Notes under the pieces: model-generated
What the model was told of the DNA's origin: nothing
The model's database searches: none
What the model saw: the letters and a program-made list of their open reading frames with translations, nothing else
In this document: positions 54,564-62,493 of the stretch, in pieces
Layout of the letters: each line of letters begins with the position of its first letter
Numbering within the stretch: position 1 is the stretch's first letter
Source of the DNA: Marinobacter adhaerens HP15
GTDB taxonomy: Bacteria > Pseudomonadota > Gammaproteobacteria > Pseudomonadales > Oleiphilaceae
Reading direction: 5' to 3'
Assembly: GCF_000166295.1 (NCBI RefSeq)
Contig: NC_017506.1
Location: 1-64,000 of the forward strand
Length of the DNA stretch: 64,000 nucleotides
Translations under genes and position numbers: made by a program

Positions 54564-55106
54564 ATGTCTGCTTTGCTAGGAACTATCCCGCTATATCGAA
54601 TTGATGGGAGTGAATCGCGGCTTTTCGATCATGGGGCCAAGGCCTACCTCGTGGTGAATGTTGCGTCGAAATGCGGGTTGACTCCGCAATATAGGGCTCT
54701 GGAGGCACTTTACCGTGAATGGGCAGCAAAGGGGCTGATCGTCTTAGGGTTTCCCTCTAATGACTTCCATGGCCAGGAGCCGGGGAGCAATGAGGGTATT
54801 GCCAAATTCTGCTCAACACAATACGACGTTACTTTTCCCCTTTTTTCAAAGATCAAGGTGAGCGGTGCGCTCAAGCATCCTCTGTACAGTGCTTTGGTTG
54901 AGGCCGCCCCAGAAGTAATAGGTGATGGTCCCTTTAGAGAAAAGCTTCGCAGTTTTGGAGTCGAACCTAATTCGCCTCCAGAGGTGCAGTGGAACTTTGA
55001 AAAGTTCCTTGTTAGTGGCAAAGGGGAAGTGGTTGCCCGCTTTGCTCCAGATGTTGAGGTAGGTGATGAAAGGTTCTTAAGCGCCTTGAGAACATGCTTG
55101 CTATGA
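54564..55106 (+). CDS. Glutathione-peroxidase-family protein
   Basis: A 180-aa thioredoxin-fold peroxidase with the catalytic motif NVASKCGLTPQYRAL (Cys instead of selenocysteine), the second motif GFPSNDFHGQEPGSNEGIAKFC, and WNFEKFLV. It reduces hydroperoxides using thioredoxin or glutathione. It lies 9 bp after the AhpD-like gene at the end of the operon. Protection against peroxides from uncoupled P450 or dioxygenase turnover is the likely purpose. Confidence 0.9.
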   Translation: MSALLGTIPLYRIDGSESRLFDHGAKAYLVVNVASKCGLTPQYRALEALYREWAAKGLIVLGFPSNDFHGQEPGSNEGIAKFCSTQYDVTFPLFSKIKVSGALKHPLYSALVEAAPEVIGDGPFREKLRSFGVEPNSPPEVQWNFEKFLVSGKGEVVARFAPDVEVGDERFLSALRTCLL

Positions 55107-55211
55107 CCTTTATTTGAGCATAAGTTTAGAAAAGGTCTAAATTTTATGGCACCTCATCGCCGAGGCTTTATGGCAGCGGTTTTATACGGAAAACAATAAC
55201 GGGAGTTGAAC

Positions 55212-56486
55212 ATGTCTGAATTGTCCAAGAATGAACTTGAAAACGTCTTCGAAGACGTGGCGAGCAACTACCGTGGAGCTGATATCGATCTGCATGCGGC
55301 CTATGCTCAGATGCGCAAAGAGAGCCCGGTTCTTCCTGAAAACTTTATGGAAAAGCTCGGTGTGCCGTCTATCGCAGGCGTCGATCCTGATCGGCCGTGT
55401 TACACGCTCTTCAAATATGATGATGTCATGCGCGTCATGCGCGATAGCACTCTGTTCACCAGCGGTTTTATCGCGGAGGGGCTCGGCGCATTCTTTGATG
55501 GTTTGATACTCACGGCCATGGATGGTGAAGAGCACAAGAAAATGAGAAATTTGCTTCAGCCAGTCTTTATGCCAGATACGGTAAATCGCTGGAAAGCGGA
55601 TCGCATAGATCGGGTTATCCGCGAAGAATTTCTGGAGCCAATGGTAGCCGATAAACAAGCAGACCTTATGGACTTTGCCTTGTATTTTCCAATCCGCGTC
55701 ATCTACTCGCTTATTGGTTTTCCAGAGGATAGGCCCGAAGAAATCAAGCAGTATGCCGCTTGGGCTCTAGCGATTCTTAAAGGCCCGCAGGTGGATCCCG
55801 CTAAGGCGGAAGCCGCCAAGAAGGAGGCTATGGAGGCGGTGCAGGCGCTGTATGGTGCCATAAGAGAAGTGGTTGAACAGCGGCGAGCTGAAGGCGGGGA
55901 GGGCGACGATCTTATCAGTCGTCTTATTGTCGCCGAATATGAAGGAGAGTCGCTGGATGACCATCAGATTACGACGTTTGTTCGTTCGCTCCTGCCCGCA
56001 GCGGGAGAGACCACTACGCGGACCTTCGGCACTTTAATGACCCTGCTGCTCGAAAGGCCTGAATTACTGGCCAGAATCCGTGAGGATAGAAGTCTCGTCA
56101 ATAAGGCAATTGACGAGGCAGTGCGGTTTGAGCCTGTTGCGACGTTCAAAGTTCGCCAGGCAGCGCAAGACACCGAGATTCGTGGTGTACAGGTGCCAAA
56201 AGGTGCGATGGTTTCTTGCATCGTGAGTTCGGCCAACAGGGACGAAGATGCATTCGAAGATGCTGACACTTTCAACATTGATCGGCGACAAAAGCCATCC
56301 TTCGGCTTCGGATTCGGTCCTCATATGTGTATTGGTCAATTTGTAGCAAAAACAGAGATCAATTGCGCCGTCAACGCTATTCTAGACCTCATGCCTAACA
56401 TACGATTGGATCCCTCCAAGCCGGCACCAGAAATCACTGGAGCTCAACTAAGGGGGCCGCACAGTCTGCCTGTCGTTTGGGATTAA
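55212..56486 (+). CDS. Cytochrome P450 (paralogue 2)
   Basis: A 424-aa P450 with I-helix AGETTTRTF, K-helix DEAVRFEP and heme loop FGFGPHMCIGQF (Cys373). It starts at ATG 55212, with GGGAG upstream. It shares long identical stretches with the P450 at 20884, so the two are recent paralogues that may hydroxylate different positions or different substrates. No redox genes are adjacent; the ferredoxin/reductase pair at 30922-32491 is the likely donor. It follows the glutathione peroxidase gene by 105 bp. Confidence 0.93.
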   Translation: MSELSKNELENVFEDVASNYRGADIDLHAAYAQMRKESPVLPENFMEKLGVPSIAGVDPDRPCYTLFKYDDVMRVMRDSTLFTSGFIAEGLGAFFDGLILTAMDGEEHKKMRNLLQPVFMPDTVNRWKADRIDRVIREEFLEPMVADKQADLMDFALYFPIRVIYSLIGFPEDRPEEIKQYAAWALAILKGPQVDPAKAEAAKKEAMEAVQALYGAIREVVEQRRAEGGEGDDLISRLIVAEYEGESLDDHQITTFVRSLLPAAGETTTRTFGTLMTLLLERPELLARIREDRSLVNKAIDEAVRFEPVATFKVRQAAQDTEIRGVQVPKGAMVSCIVSSANRDEDAFEDADTFNIDRRQKPSFGFGFGPHMCIGQFVAKTEINCAVNAILDLMPNIRLDPSKPAPEITGAQLRGPHSLPVVWD

Positions 56487-56577
56487 CTGGTTTGGTAAGA
56501 GCCGCTGTTCCGTTATACCGGGCGCCTACCGGTGAAGCGGTAACTATTCAAATTTTGCTCTAAGCTTTGCTGGTAAG

Positions 56578-56608
56578 CGGAAAGTCGGGCCTCTCGTCCG
56601 GCTTTCCG
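56578..56608 (+). terminator. Hairpin downstream of P450 paralogue 2
   Basis: CGGAAAGTCGG (56578-56588) pairs with CCGGCTTTCCG (56598-56608), 11 bp with one G-U pair. A pyrimidine-rich but not T-rich stretch follows. Confidence 0.5.
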
Positions 56609-56782
56609 TTCCCGCCCCCACCCCCGAGATTCCAGATTTCTTCCCCATTCTAGTGCGCCGCCCCTTAACACGGCGTTGTCCTATCGATCTCAGCATTGCC
56701 CAGGTTTGCCTGATCACAGGCATCTTGACGCCTGAGAAATTTCTTATTTGATGATCTATCGTGAGTCTTAAGTCGTAATAGT

Positions 56783-56807
56783 TGCACAGAAACAAAAAAA
56801 CTGTTTA
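56783..56807. promoter_or_regulatory. Operator-like dyad TGCACA-N13-TGTTTA
   Basis: Member of the recurrent family with an A-rich spacer (GAAACAAAAAAAC), nearly identical to the site at 41252. About 68 bp before the amidohydrolase start. Confidence 0.68.
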
Positions 56808-56874
56808 ATTTGCTTTGTGTGTGACCTATACTGGAAAGACAATCACAAATCGCGAAAAGCGAAGGGGACCCATC

Positions 56875-58182
56875 ATGAAACTTGAAGATCTGATTCTCGT
56901 TAGTGTGGACGACCATGCGATCGAGCCACCCAATGCCTTCAAACACCACATGCCCGAGAAGTTCAAAGGACGCGAGCCGCATGTTGAGAAGCGTGGAGAT
57001 CGAGACGTTTGGGTGTTCGAGGAAGAAGCGACGGGCTATATGGGGCTCAATTCAGTTGTGGGCCGCCCGAAGGAAGAGTACGGCATGGAGCCGCTTGGTT
57101 ACGATCAGATGCGTCGCGGTACCTGGGATGTTAAAGCCCGAGTCGATGATATGAACGCGAATGGTGTCGTTGGATCTCTTTGCTTCCCGACCTTTCCGGG
57201 ATTTGCCGGCCAACGTTTTCAGAATCATCCAAATCGCGAAATCGCGTTGGCTGCTATCCAAGCATACAACGACTGGCATCTGTATGACTGGTGCAATGCG
57301 GCCCCGGGGCGTTTTATTCCCCTGATGCTGGTTCCATTTTGGGATATGAAGGCTGCAGTAGCAGAAGTGAAAAGGCTTGCCAAGCAGGGTGTGCATGCGT
57401 TGTCGTTTTCTGACAATCCCGCTCGCCTTGGTTATCCGTCGATTCACGATGAATATTGGGACCCGCTTTGGAAAGCCTGTGAGGACAACAATGTCGTAAT
57501 TTGTTGTCACATTGGTTCTGGCGGGAAAGCCGAGCATGCGTCCGACCTTTCTCCCATTGATGCGTGGATTACTACGATGCCGATTTCCATTGCCAACGCT
57601 GCAGCGGATTGGATTTGGGCGCCCATGTGGAAGAAGTACCCGAATCTTCGGATGGCTTTGTCAGAGGGAAGTATTGGTTGGGTGCCTTATCTCCTGGAGC
57701 GTGCTGATTTCACGCATCGCCATCACCATGCCTGGACCAATGCGGATTTCGGCGGAAAAATGCCAAGTGATATTTTCTTCAAGCATTTCATTACTTGCTT
57801 CATTGAGGACAAGTTCGGACTCCAGAATCTCGATTTCATGAACGAGGACATGGTGACTTGGGAAAGTGATTACCCTCACTCGGATTGCACATGGCCTCAT
57901 TCCCCTGAAACAACTTGGGACCACCTTAAAGGTCTGACAGATGAGCAGATCAATAAGGTTACGCACCTGAACGCCATGCGTGAGTTCTCTTATGATCCGT
58001 TCTCGGTTCTTGGTCGCGAGAATTGCACGGTGGGAGCTCTGCGAGCTCAGGCCACTCATGTGAGCACTGAGCCTGCGCTTGGGCTCGGAGGGGCTGAGGT
58101 AACCAGAAAAGATGGCAAGCCTGTCACCTCTGGTGACATCACCTCAATGTTCGAAAAGGCGGATGCCAAGACCGCTATCTAA
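56875..58182 (+). CDS. Amidohydrolase 2 family protein
   Basis: A 435-aa TIM-barrel protein of a branch common in actinobacterial and proteobacterial degraders. It opens LVSVDDHAIEPPN, where the usual HxH is DxH, and keeps CCHIGSGG, ALSEGSIGWVPYLLERAD and TWESDYPHSD motifs. Start 56875 is preceded by AAGGGGA at about 7 nt; the upstream in-frame 20 codons are rejected. Decarboxylation or hydrolysis of a ring-derived acid is inferred. It leads an operon of acyl-CoA dehydrogenases and a crotonase, under a strong dyad. Confidence 0.85.
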   Translation: MKLEDLILVSVDDHAIEPPNAFKHHMPEKFKGREPHVEKRGDRDVWVFEEEATGYMGLNSVVGRPKEEYGMEPLGYDQMRRGTWDVKARVDDMNANGVVGSLCFPTFPGFAGQRFQNHPNREIALAAIQAYNDWHLYDWCNAAPGRFIPLMLVPFWDMKAAVAEVKRLAKQGVHALSFSDNPARLGYPSIHDEYWDPLWKACEDNNVVICCHIGSGGKAEHASDLSPIDAWITTMPISIANAAADWIWAPMWKKYPNLRMALSEGSIGWVPYLLERADFTHRHHHAWTNADFGGKMPSDIFFKHFITCFIEDKFGLQNLDFMNEDMVTWESDYPHSDCTWPHSPETTWDHLKGLTDEQINKVTHLNAMREFSYDPFSVLGRENCTVGALRAQATHVSTEPALGLGGAEVTRKDGKPVTSGDITSMFEKADAKTAI

Positions 58183-58199
58183 ATCTGCCAGCTAGTAAC

Positions 58200-58234
58200 G
58201 CCTCCTCTACTCCACTTTTATGGAGAGGGGAGGC
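58200..58234 (+). terminator. Hairpin after the amidohydrolase gene
   Basis: GCCTCCTCTACTCC and GGAGAGGGGAGGC form an imperfect stem around ACTTTTAT. It may reduce transcription into the acyl-CoA dehydrogenase genes; no T-run follows. Confidence 0.4.
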
Positions 58235-58291
58235 TCCTTACATCTGATGCAAACGGAGCTGTTCCGGTTAGCTAGCTAAGGACGCCTTACA

Positions 58292-59443
58292 ATGAGTATT
58301 TCCCAATTTCGCCAGAGTTCTATTCCCCAAGAGGCCGAGCTGCTCCGGTCAGAAGTTCAATCCTTTTTAAAGAGCGAGCTTACTGACTACCCGCTGTCAG
58401 ACAGGGCCCATTCCTGGATGGGATTTGATGCGGAGTTTAGCCGCAAGTTGGGTGCTAAAGGCTGGTTGGGTATGTCTTTGCCCATTCAGTATGGCGGGGC
58501 GGAAGCTTCACCATTCGCACGGTATGTCGTTATTGAAGAGCTTTTGGCCGCAGGTGCTCCTGTGTCGGCTCACTGGATCGCGGATAGACAAAGCGGGCCC
58601 TTAATTCAGCGCTTCGGCACGGCAGAACAGAAAGAAAAATTCCTGCCCTCGATCTGTAAGGGGGAAAGTTTCTTCTGTATTGGAATGAGCGAGCCAGATT
58701 CGGGCTCGGATTTGGCTTCCATCAAGACCAATGCAAAAAGAACCGACAATGGGTGGGTGTTGAATGGACAGAAGGTCTGGACGACCAATGCACATTTATC
58801 ACACTACATGATAGCGCTGGTCAGAACTGGTGATCGAGAGGAAACAGGGCGTCATGGCGGAATGTCCCAATTCATTATCGACCTAAGTCTTCCAGGGGTA
58901 ACTGTGCGCGCTATCCCCGATTTGACCGGAGGTGAACATTTCAATGAGGTGTTCTTCGACAACGTAGCGTTAGAAAAGGACGCTCTAATCGGTGAGGAGG
59001 GTGCGGGATGGCAGCAAGTGACTGCTGAGCTCGCCTTCGAGCGAAGTGGTCCGGAGCGCTTCCTCAGTAGTATTGCGCTGGTTTACGCCGCCCTTGATGT
59101 AATCGGAACCAATCCTGATGCGCTGCAATCGCGGGATATCGGAAGAATTACTGCTCGGCTTTTAACGCTTCGAGACATGTCTCTATCTGTGACTCAACAG
59201 CTAAGTGACGGAGAGAATCCGGCTTGGGCCGCCTCGTGCGTCAAAGACCTCGGTAATGCCTTCGAGCAAGAGATTCCCGAGATACTTCAGCTTTTAATTG
59301 AACAGCAGCCGCAGATAGATGGTGGCTCAGAGTATTCAAGGGTGCTTGCGTACTTGACGCAAATGGCACCGTCTTTCTCATTGCGCGGGGGAACCCGTGA
59401 AATTCTTCGCGGAATCATCGCACGTGGTTTGGGGCTTCGATAA
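58292..59443 (+). CDS. Acyl-CoA dehydrogenase, catalytic-type subunit of a probable heteromer
   Basis: A 383-aa acyl-CoA dehydrogenase with FAD motif MSEPDSGSDLAS, KVWTTNAHLSH, and a glutamate in LAFERSGPERF at the position used by isovaleryl-CoA-type enzymes. The C terminus reads RGGTREILRGIIARGLGLR. Its stop overlaps the start of the next acyl-CoA dehydrogenase, which lacks this glutamate. Such pairs form alpha2beta2 enzymes that oxidise bulky acyl-CoA esters in steroid degradation. A polycyclic acyl-CoA is a likely substrate. Confidence 0.9.
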   Translation: MSISQFRQSSIPQEAELLRSEVQSFLKSELTDYPLSDRAHSWMGFDAEFSRKLGAKGWLGMSLPIQYGGAEASPFARYVVIEELLAAGAPVSAHWIADRQSGPLIQRFGTAEQKEKFLPSICKGESFFCIGMSEPDSGSDLASIKTNAKRTDNGWVLNGQKVWTTNAHLSHYMIALVRTGDREETGRHGGMSQFIIDLSLPGVTVRAIPDLTGGEHFNEVFFDNVALEKDALIGEEGAGWQQVTAELAFERSGPERFLSSIALVYAALDVIGTNPDALQSRDIGRITARLLTLRDMSLSVTQQLSDGENPAWAASCVKDLGNAFEQEIPEILQLLIEQQPQIDGGSEYSRVLAYLTQMAPSFSLRGGTREILRGIIARGLGLR

Positions 59444-60501
59444 TGCGTGAGCTATTTGAATCTACTATTGAAAGGCTACTGGGCGATCTCTCAACAACTG
59501 AATGCATTCGGAGTGCAGAATCGGGCGGCTGGGCTGGTGGAGTCTGGGAGGCGCTTGAGGAGAACGGATTCACGTTGGCCAGCGTGTCTGAGGACAATGG
59601 CGGTGTCGGGGCTGGTTGGGGAGACCTTTTCGTGGTTGCTCGTGCGGCTGGAAGGCATATGGCGCCCGTTCCTTTGGTCGAAATGCTGCTCGCAAACTGG
59701 CTCTTGGAGTTGGCTGGACTGGAGGCCAAGGGCGGTGTTCTGACAGTTGCTCCAGAAGGAATGCTTGAGCGCACGGGAAATCTCATTTCGGGAGATTTGA
59801 GACAAGTGCCTTGGGGAAGGCATTCGCATGCGGTGGTCGCTCTGCTAAGTGAGGGTGAAAGGTCGAGCGTTGTTCTATTGCAAACGGCAGACGCGTCTGC
59901 AGTCACCAAAAGCAATAATGTCGCCGGTGAACCGAGAGATACGTTGACATTCACCTCTGTTTCGCCACTGGCAGTTGGTGAGCTTCCGGACGGGGTTGGC
60001 AATTCTTCATTGCAGCTCGGCGGCGCCATGTTGCGTTCTGCACAAATGGCCGGAGCGATGTCAAAGGCCATGGAGTTGTCATCAAATTATGCGGCGGAAC
60101 GGAAGCAGTTTGGCCGACCTATCGCGAAGTTTCAGGCTATACAGCAGCAGCTAGCGATTATGGCTGAGCAGACTGCTGCAGCCAGTGTCGCATCGGAGTC
60201 TGCGTTTTCGGCTTCGGACTCTCAGCTGAATGCATTTCGGATAGCGGCCGCAAAGATTGCTACTTCTGATGGGGCGAGCGAAGCAGCTCGTATTGCGCAT
60301 TCGGTTCATGGTGCGATCGGATTTACTCAGGAGTACGAACTGCAGTTGTTGACCCGACGTCTCTGGTCGTGGAGAGGCGAGTTCGGAAGCTCTACGTTCT
60401 GGAGCAAGGTATTGGGTGAACATATCTGCGCATCTGGGTCGAGGAATTTCTGGGCAGCGATCACGCATTCCCATCTTCAAGAATTAAAGCTTTCAAGGTA
60501 G
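59443..60501 (+). CDS. Acyl-CoA dehydrogenase-like subunit lacking catalytic Glu
   Basis: A 352-aa acyl-CoA dehydrogenase homologue, shortened and divergent in the N-terminal and middle domains. It retains the C-terminal helical domain (AAERKQFGRPIAKFQAIQQQLA, then VHGAIGFTQEYELQLLTRRLW) but has no Glu at the LAFER-equivalent position. It overlaps the preceding gene by one base. It is best read as the non-catalytic partner that helps build the FAD and CoA sites of a heterotetramer. Confidence 0.87.
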   Translation: MRELFESTIERLLGDLSTTECIRSAESGGWAGGVWEALEENGFTLASVSEDNGGVGAGWGDLFVVARAAGRHMAPVPLVEMLLANWLLELAGLEAKGGVLTVAPEGMLERTGNLISGDLRQVPWGRHSHAVVALLSEGERSSVVLLQTADASAVTKSNNVAGEPRDTLTFTSVSPLAVGELPDGVGNSSLQLGGAMLRSAQMAGAMSKAMELSSNYAAERKQFGRPIAKFQAIQQQLAIMAEQTAAASVASESAFSASDSQLNAFRIAAAKIATSDGASEAARIAHSVHGAIGFTQEYELQLLTRRLWSWRGEFGSSTFWSKVLGEHICASGSRNFWAAITHSHLQELKLSR

Positions 60502-60511
60502 AGGCATTGCC

Positions 60512-61312
60512 ATGACAAAGTTTTTGAACGTCGAACGTCTCGGTAATGTCGCTGTGGTCCGGATGAACAGTCCTGAGACCCATAACGCTCTCACTACCGA
60601 AAGTCAGATAAACGAAATTGTTGATCTTTGCGCGGAGGTCAAGGCTGACAAAAGCATCAGGGCGATGGTTCTTACCGGCACGGGAAAAGCGTTTTGCGCT
60701 GGTGGAAACATCAAAGATATGCAGAAGAGGCAGGGTATTTTCGCTGGCTCGCCCTATGATCTGCGAGATGTGTACCGCAATGGAATCCAAAAAATTCCAC
60801 TTTGTCTTTACGAACTCGACATTCCCGTAATTGCAGCCGTGAACGGCCATGCCATCGGCGCTGGGCTTGATTTGGCATGCATGTGTGACATTCGTATAGC
60901 GAGTAACAACGCCAAGTTTGCAGAGAGCTTTGTGAAGCTGGGTATTGTTCCTGGTGACGGAGGTGCGTGGCTGTTACCGCGGATTGTCGGTATACCCAAG
61001 GCCAGTCTGATGGCATTTACCGGTGAGACAATCGGTGCTGAACAAGCCTTGAGCTGGGGGCTAGTGGAGCAGGTTTGTGCTCCAGATGAGCTGGATGCCG
61101 AGGCCCTGGGGCTTGCACAGCGTATCGCCGAAAATCCTGGGCACGCGCTCCGGTTATGTAAGCGGCTCCTGCGTGAGGGCCAGCACATGCGTCTGGACTC
61201 GCTGCTGGAACTATCCGCAGCCTACCAGTCGCTGGCACATCATACCCAAGATCATCAAGAGGCAGTTGATTCGTTTGTTGAAAAACGAAAGCCCAATTTT
61301 CTCGACAAATAA
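60512..61312 (+). CDS. Crotonase-family protein with non-canonical active site
   Basis: A 266-aa crotonase with the oxyanion segment FCAGGNIKDMQ and trimerisation helices, ending ERKPNF-type VEKRKPNFLDK. Of the two hydratase glutamates, the first is Asp (GAGLDLAC) and the second position is Phe in ESFVKLGIVPGDGG. It is therefore unlikely to be a simple enoyl-CoA hydratase. Isomerase, hydrolase or ring-opening activity is possible, as known for other crotonases. It follows the acyl-CoA dehydrogenase pair by 10 bp. Confidence 0.85.
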   Translation: MTKFLNVERLGNVAVVRMNSPETHNALTTESQINEIVDLCAEVKADKSIRAMVLTGTGKAFCAGGNIKDMQKRQGIFAGSPYDLRDVYRNGIQKIPLCLYELDIPVIAAVNGHAIGAGLDLACMCDIRIASNNAKFAESFVKLGIVPGDGGAWLLPRIVGIPKASLMAFTGETIGAEQALSWGLVEQVCAPDELDAEALGLAQRIAENPGHALRLCKRLLREGQHMRLDSLLELSAAYQSLAHHTQDHQEAVDSFVEKRKPNFLDK

Positions 61313-61336
61313 TTTCTAGAACGGAGATACATTTTA

Positions 61337-62461
61337 ATGCGTACCGTGTTCCGTGAAGATCACAATATGTTTAGAGAGCAAGCTCGCCGTTTCATCGAAC
61401 GGGAGATTTGCCCGCACCTTGAAGAATGGGAAAAAAGTGGGATTGTTCCCAAGGAAATTTGGAGGAAGGCCGGCGAGATGGGCTTGCTCTGCTCAACTGT
61501 ACCGGAAGAATACGGCGGAGCTGGTGGAGATTTCGGGCACTCTGCGGTGATGATTGAAGAGCTTGCAAGAGTAAATGCAACCGCTATTGGATTTACTACC
61601 CACTCAGAAATTGTAGCTCCCTATATCGTCGCTTACGGGACCGAGGAACAAAAGCAGAAGTGGCTTCCCAGAATGGTCAGTGGCGAAATTATCGGCGTCA
61701 TTGCCATGAGCGAACCAGGTATTGGTAGTGATCTGAGATCGATGCGCACTCAGTTACGTCGTGATGGTGATCAATACATCATTTCAGGTCAGAAAACATT
61801 TATCACTAATGGCGGGAATGCAGACTTGGTTGTGACAGCAACCAAAGTGGACCCTGCAAGCAAGGATCTGACTCTAGTTTGCGTTGAAACCGACCGTGAC
61901 GGGTTTGCGAAAGGCCGGTTGCTGGACAAGATTGGTCTAAAGGGGCAGGACACGGCGGAGTTGTTTTTTGATGATGTGCGTGTGCCAGTCTCAAACCGTC
62001 TTGGAGAGGAGAATGAAGGTTTTGGCTACCTAACACATCAGTTGGCTTGGGAACGGCTGATTATTGCCATTCGGGCAGCAGAGTCTATCGATAGCTTTTT
62101 GGATATGACTATCGGTTACACCAAAGAGCGCAAAGTGTTTGGAAAGACAGTGTTCGATTTTCAGAACACACGCTTCAAATTGGCCGAAATCAAGGCCCAA
62201 GCCACAATGCTGAGGGTCTTTGTTGATAACTGCTTGGAGCGTGTAATGAACAATGACCTTCCGGCAGATGTGGCTGCCATGGCAAAACTCATGGGTTCGG
62301 AGCTCCAGGGCAAACTGCTCGACGAAATGCTCCAGCTGCACGGCGGTTACGGGTTCATGAGTGAGTACCGAATTGGCCAAGCATGGATTGATGCTCGCGT
62401 GGCGCGCATTTATGGCGGGACTTCGGAAATAATGAAAGAAATTATCAGCCGAAAGCTCTAA
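61337..62461 (+). CDS. Acyl-CoA dehydrogenase (homomeric type)
   Basis: A 374-aa protein with MSEPGIGSDLRSM, FITNGGNADL, a catalytic-type Glu in HQLAWERLIIA and QLHGGYGFMSEY ... IYGGTSEIMKEIISRKL at the C terminus. Complete and canonical, so likely active alone. It is the last gene of the amidohydrolase-acyl-CoA dehydrogenase operon, with GGAG before its start. The third acyl-CoA dehydrogenase of this operon, it may act on a different chain length or a later intermediate. Confidence 0.92.
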   Translation: MRTVFREDHNMFREQARRFIEREICPHLEEWEKSGIVPKEIWRKAGEMGLLCSTVPEEYGGAGGDFGHSAVMIEELARVNATAIGFTTHSEIVAPYIVAYGTEEQKQKWLPRMVSGEIIGVIAMSEPGIGSDLRSMRTQLRRDGDQYIISGQKTFITNGGNADLVVTATKVDPASKDLTLVCVETDRDGFAKGRLLDKIGLKGQDTAELFFDDVRVPVSNRLGEENEGFGYLTHQLAWERLIIAIRAAESIDSFLDMTIGYTKERKVFGKTVFDFQNTRFKLAEIKAQATMLRVFVDNCLERVMNNDLPADVAAMAKLMGSELQGKLLDEMLQLHGGYGFMSEYRIGQAWIDARVARIYGGTSEIMKEIISRKL

Positions 62462-62493
62462 ACGATGTTTTCGAATCGGTGCAGGTGACTGAC

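Larger units (their letters stand above)
56487..56874. other. 388-bp intergenic region before the amidohydrolase/acyl-CoA dehydrogenase operon
   Basis: No gene. It holds the P450 terminator hairpin (56578-56608) and a strong 25-bp dyad at 56783-56807. Confidence 0.6.

Noticed and set aside
3099..62461. Reading the region as a classical steroid/bile-acid cluster
   Set aside because: The Ltp-DUF35 and acyl-CoA dehydrogenase pairs fit, but 3-ketosteroid dehydrogenase, KshA and HsaD-type alpha/beta hydrolase genes are absent, and the ferredoxin-SDR-extradiol-IclR block fits dit clusters better.
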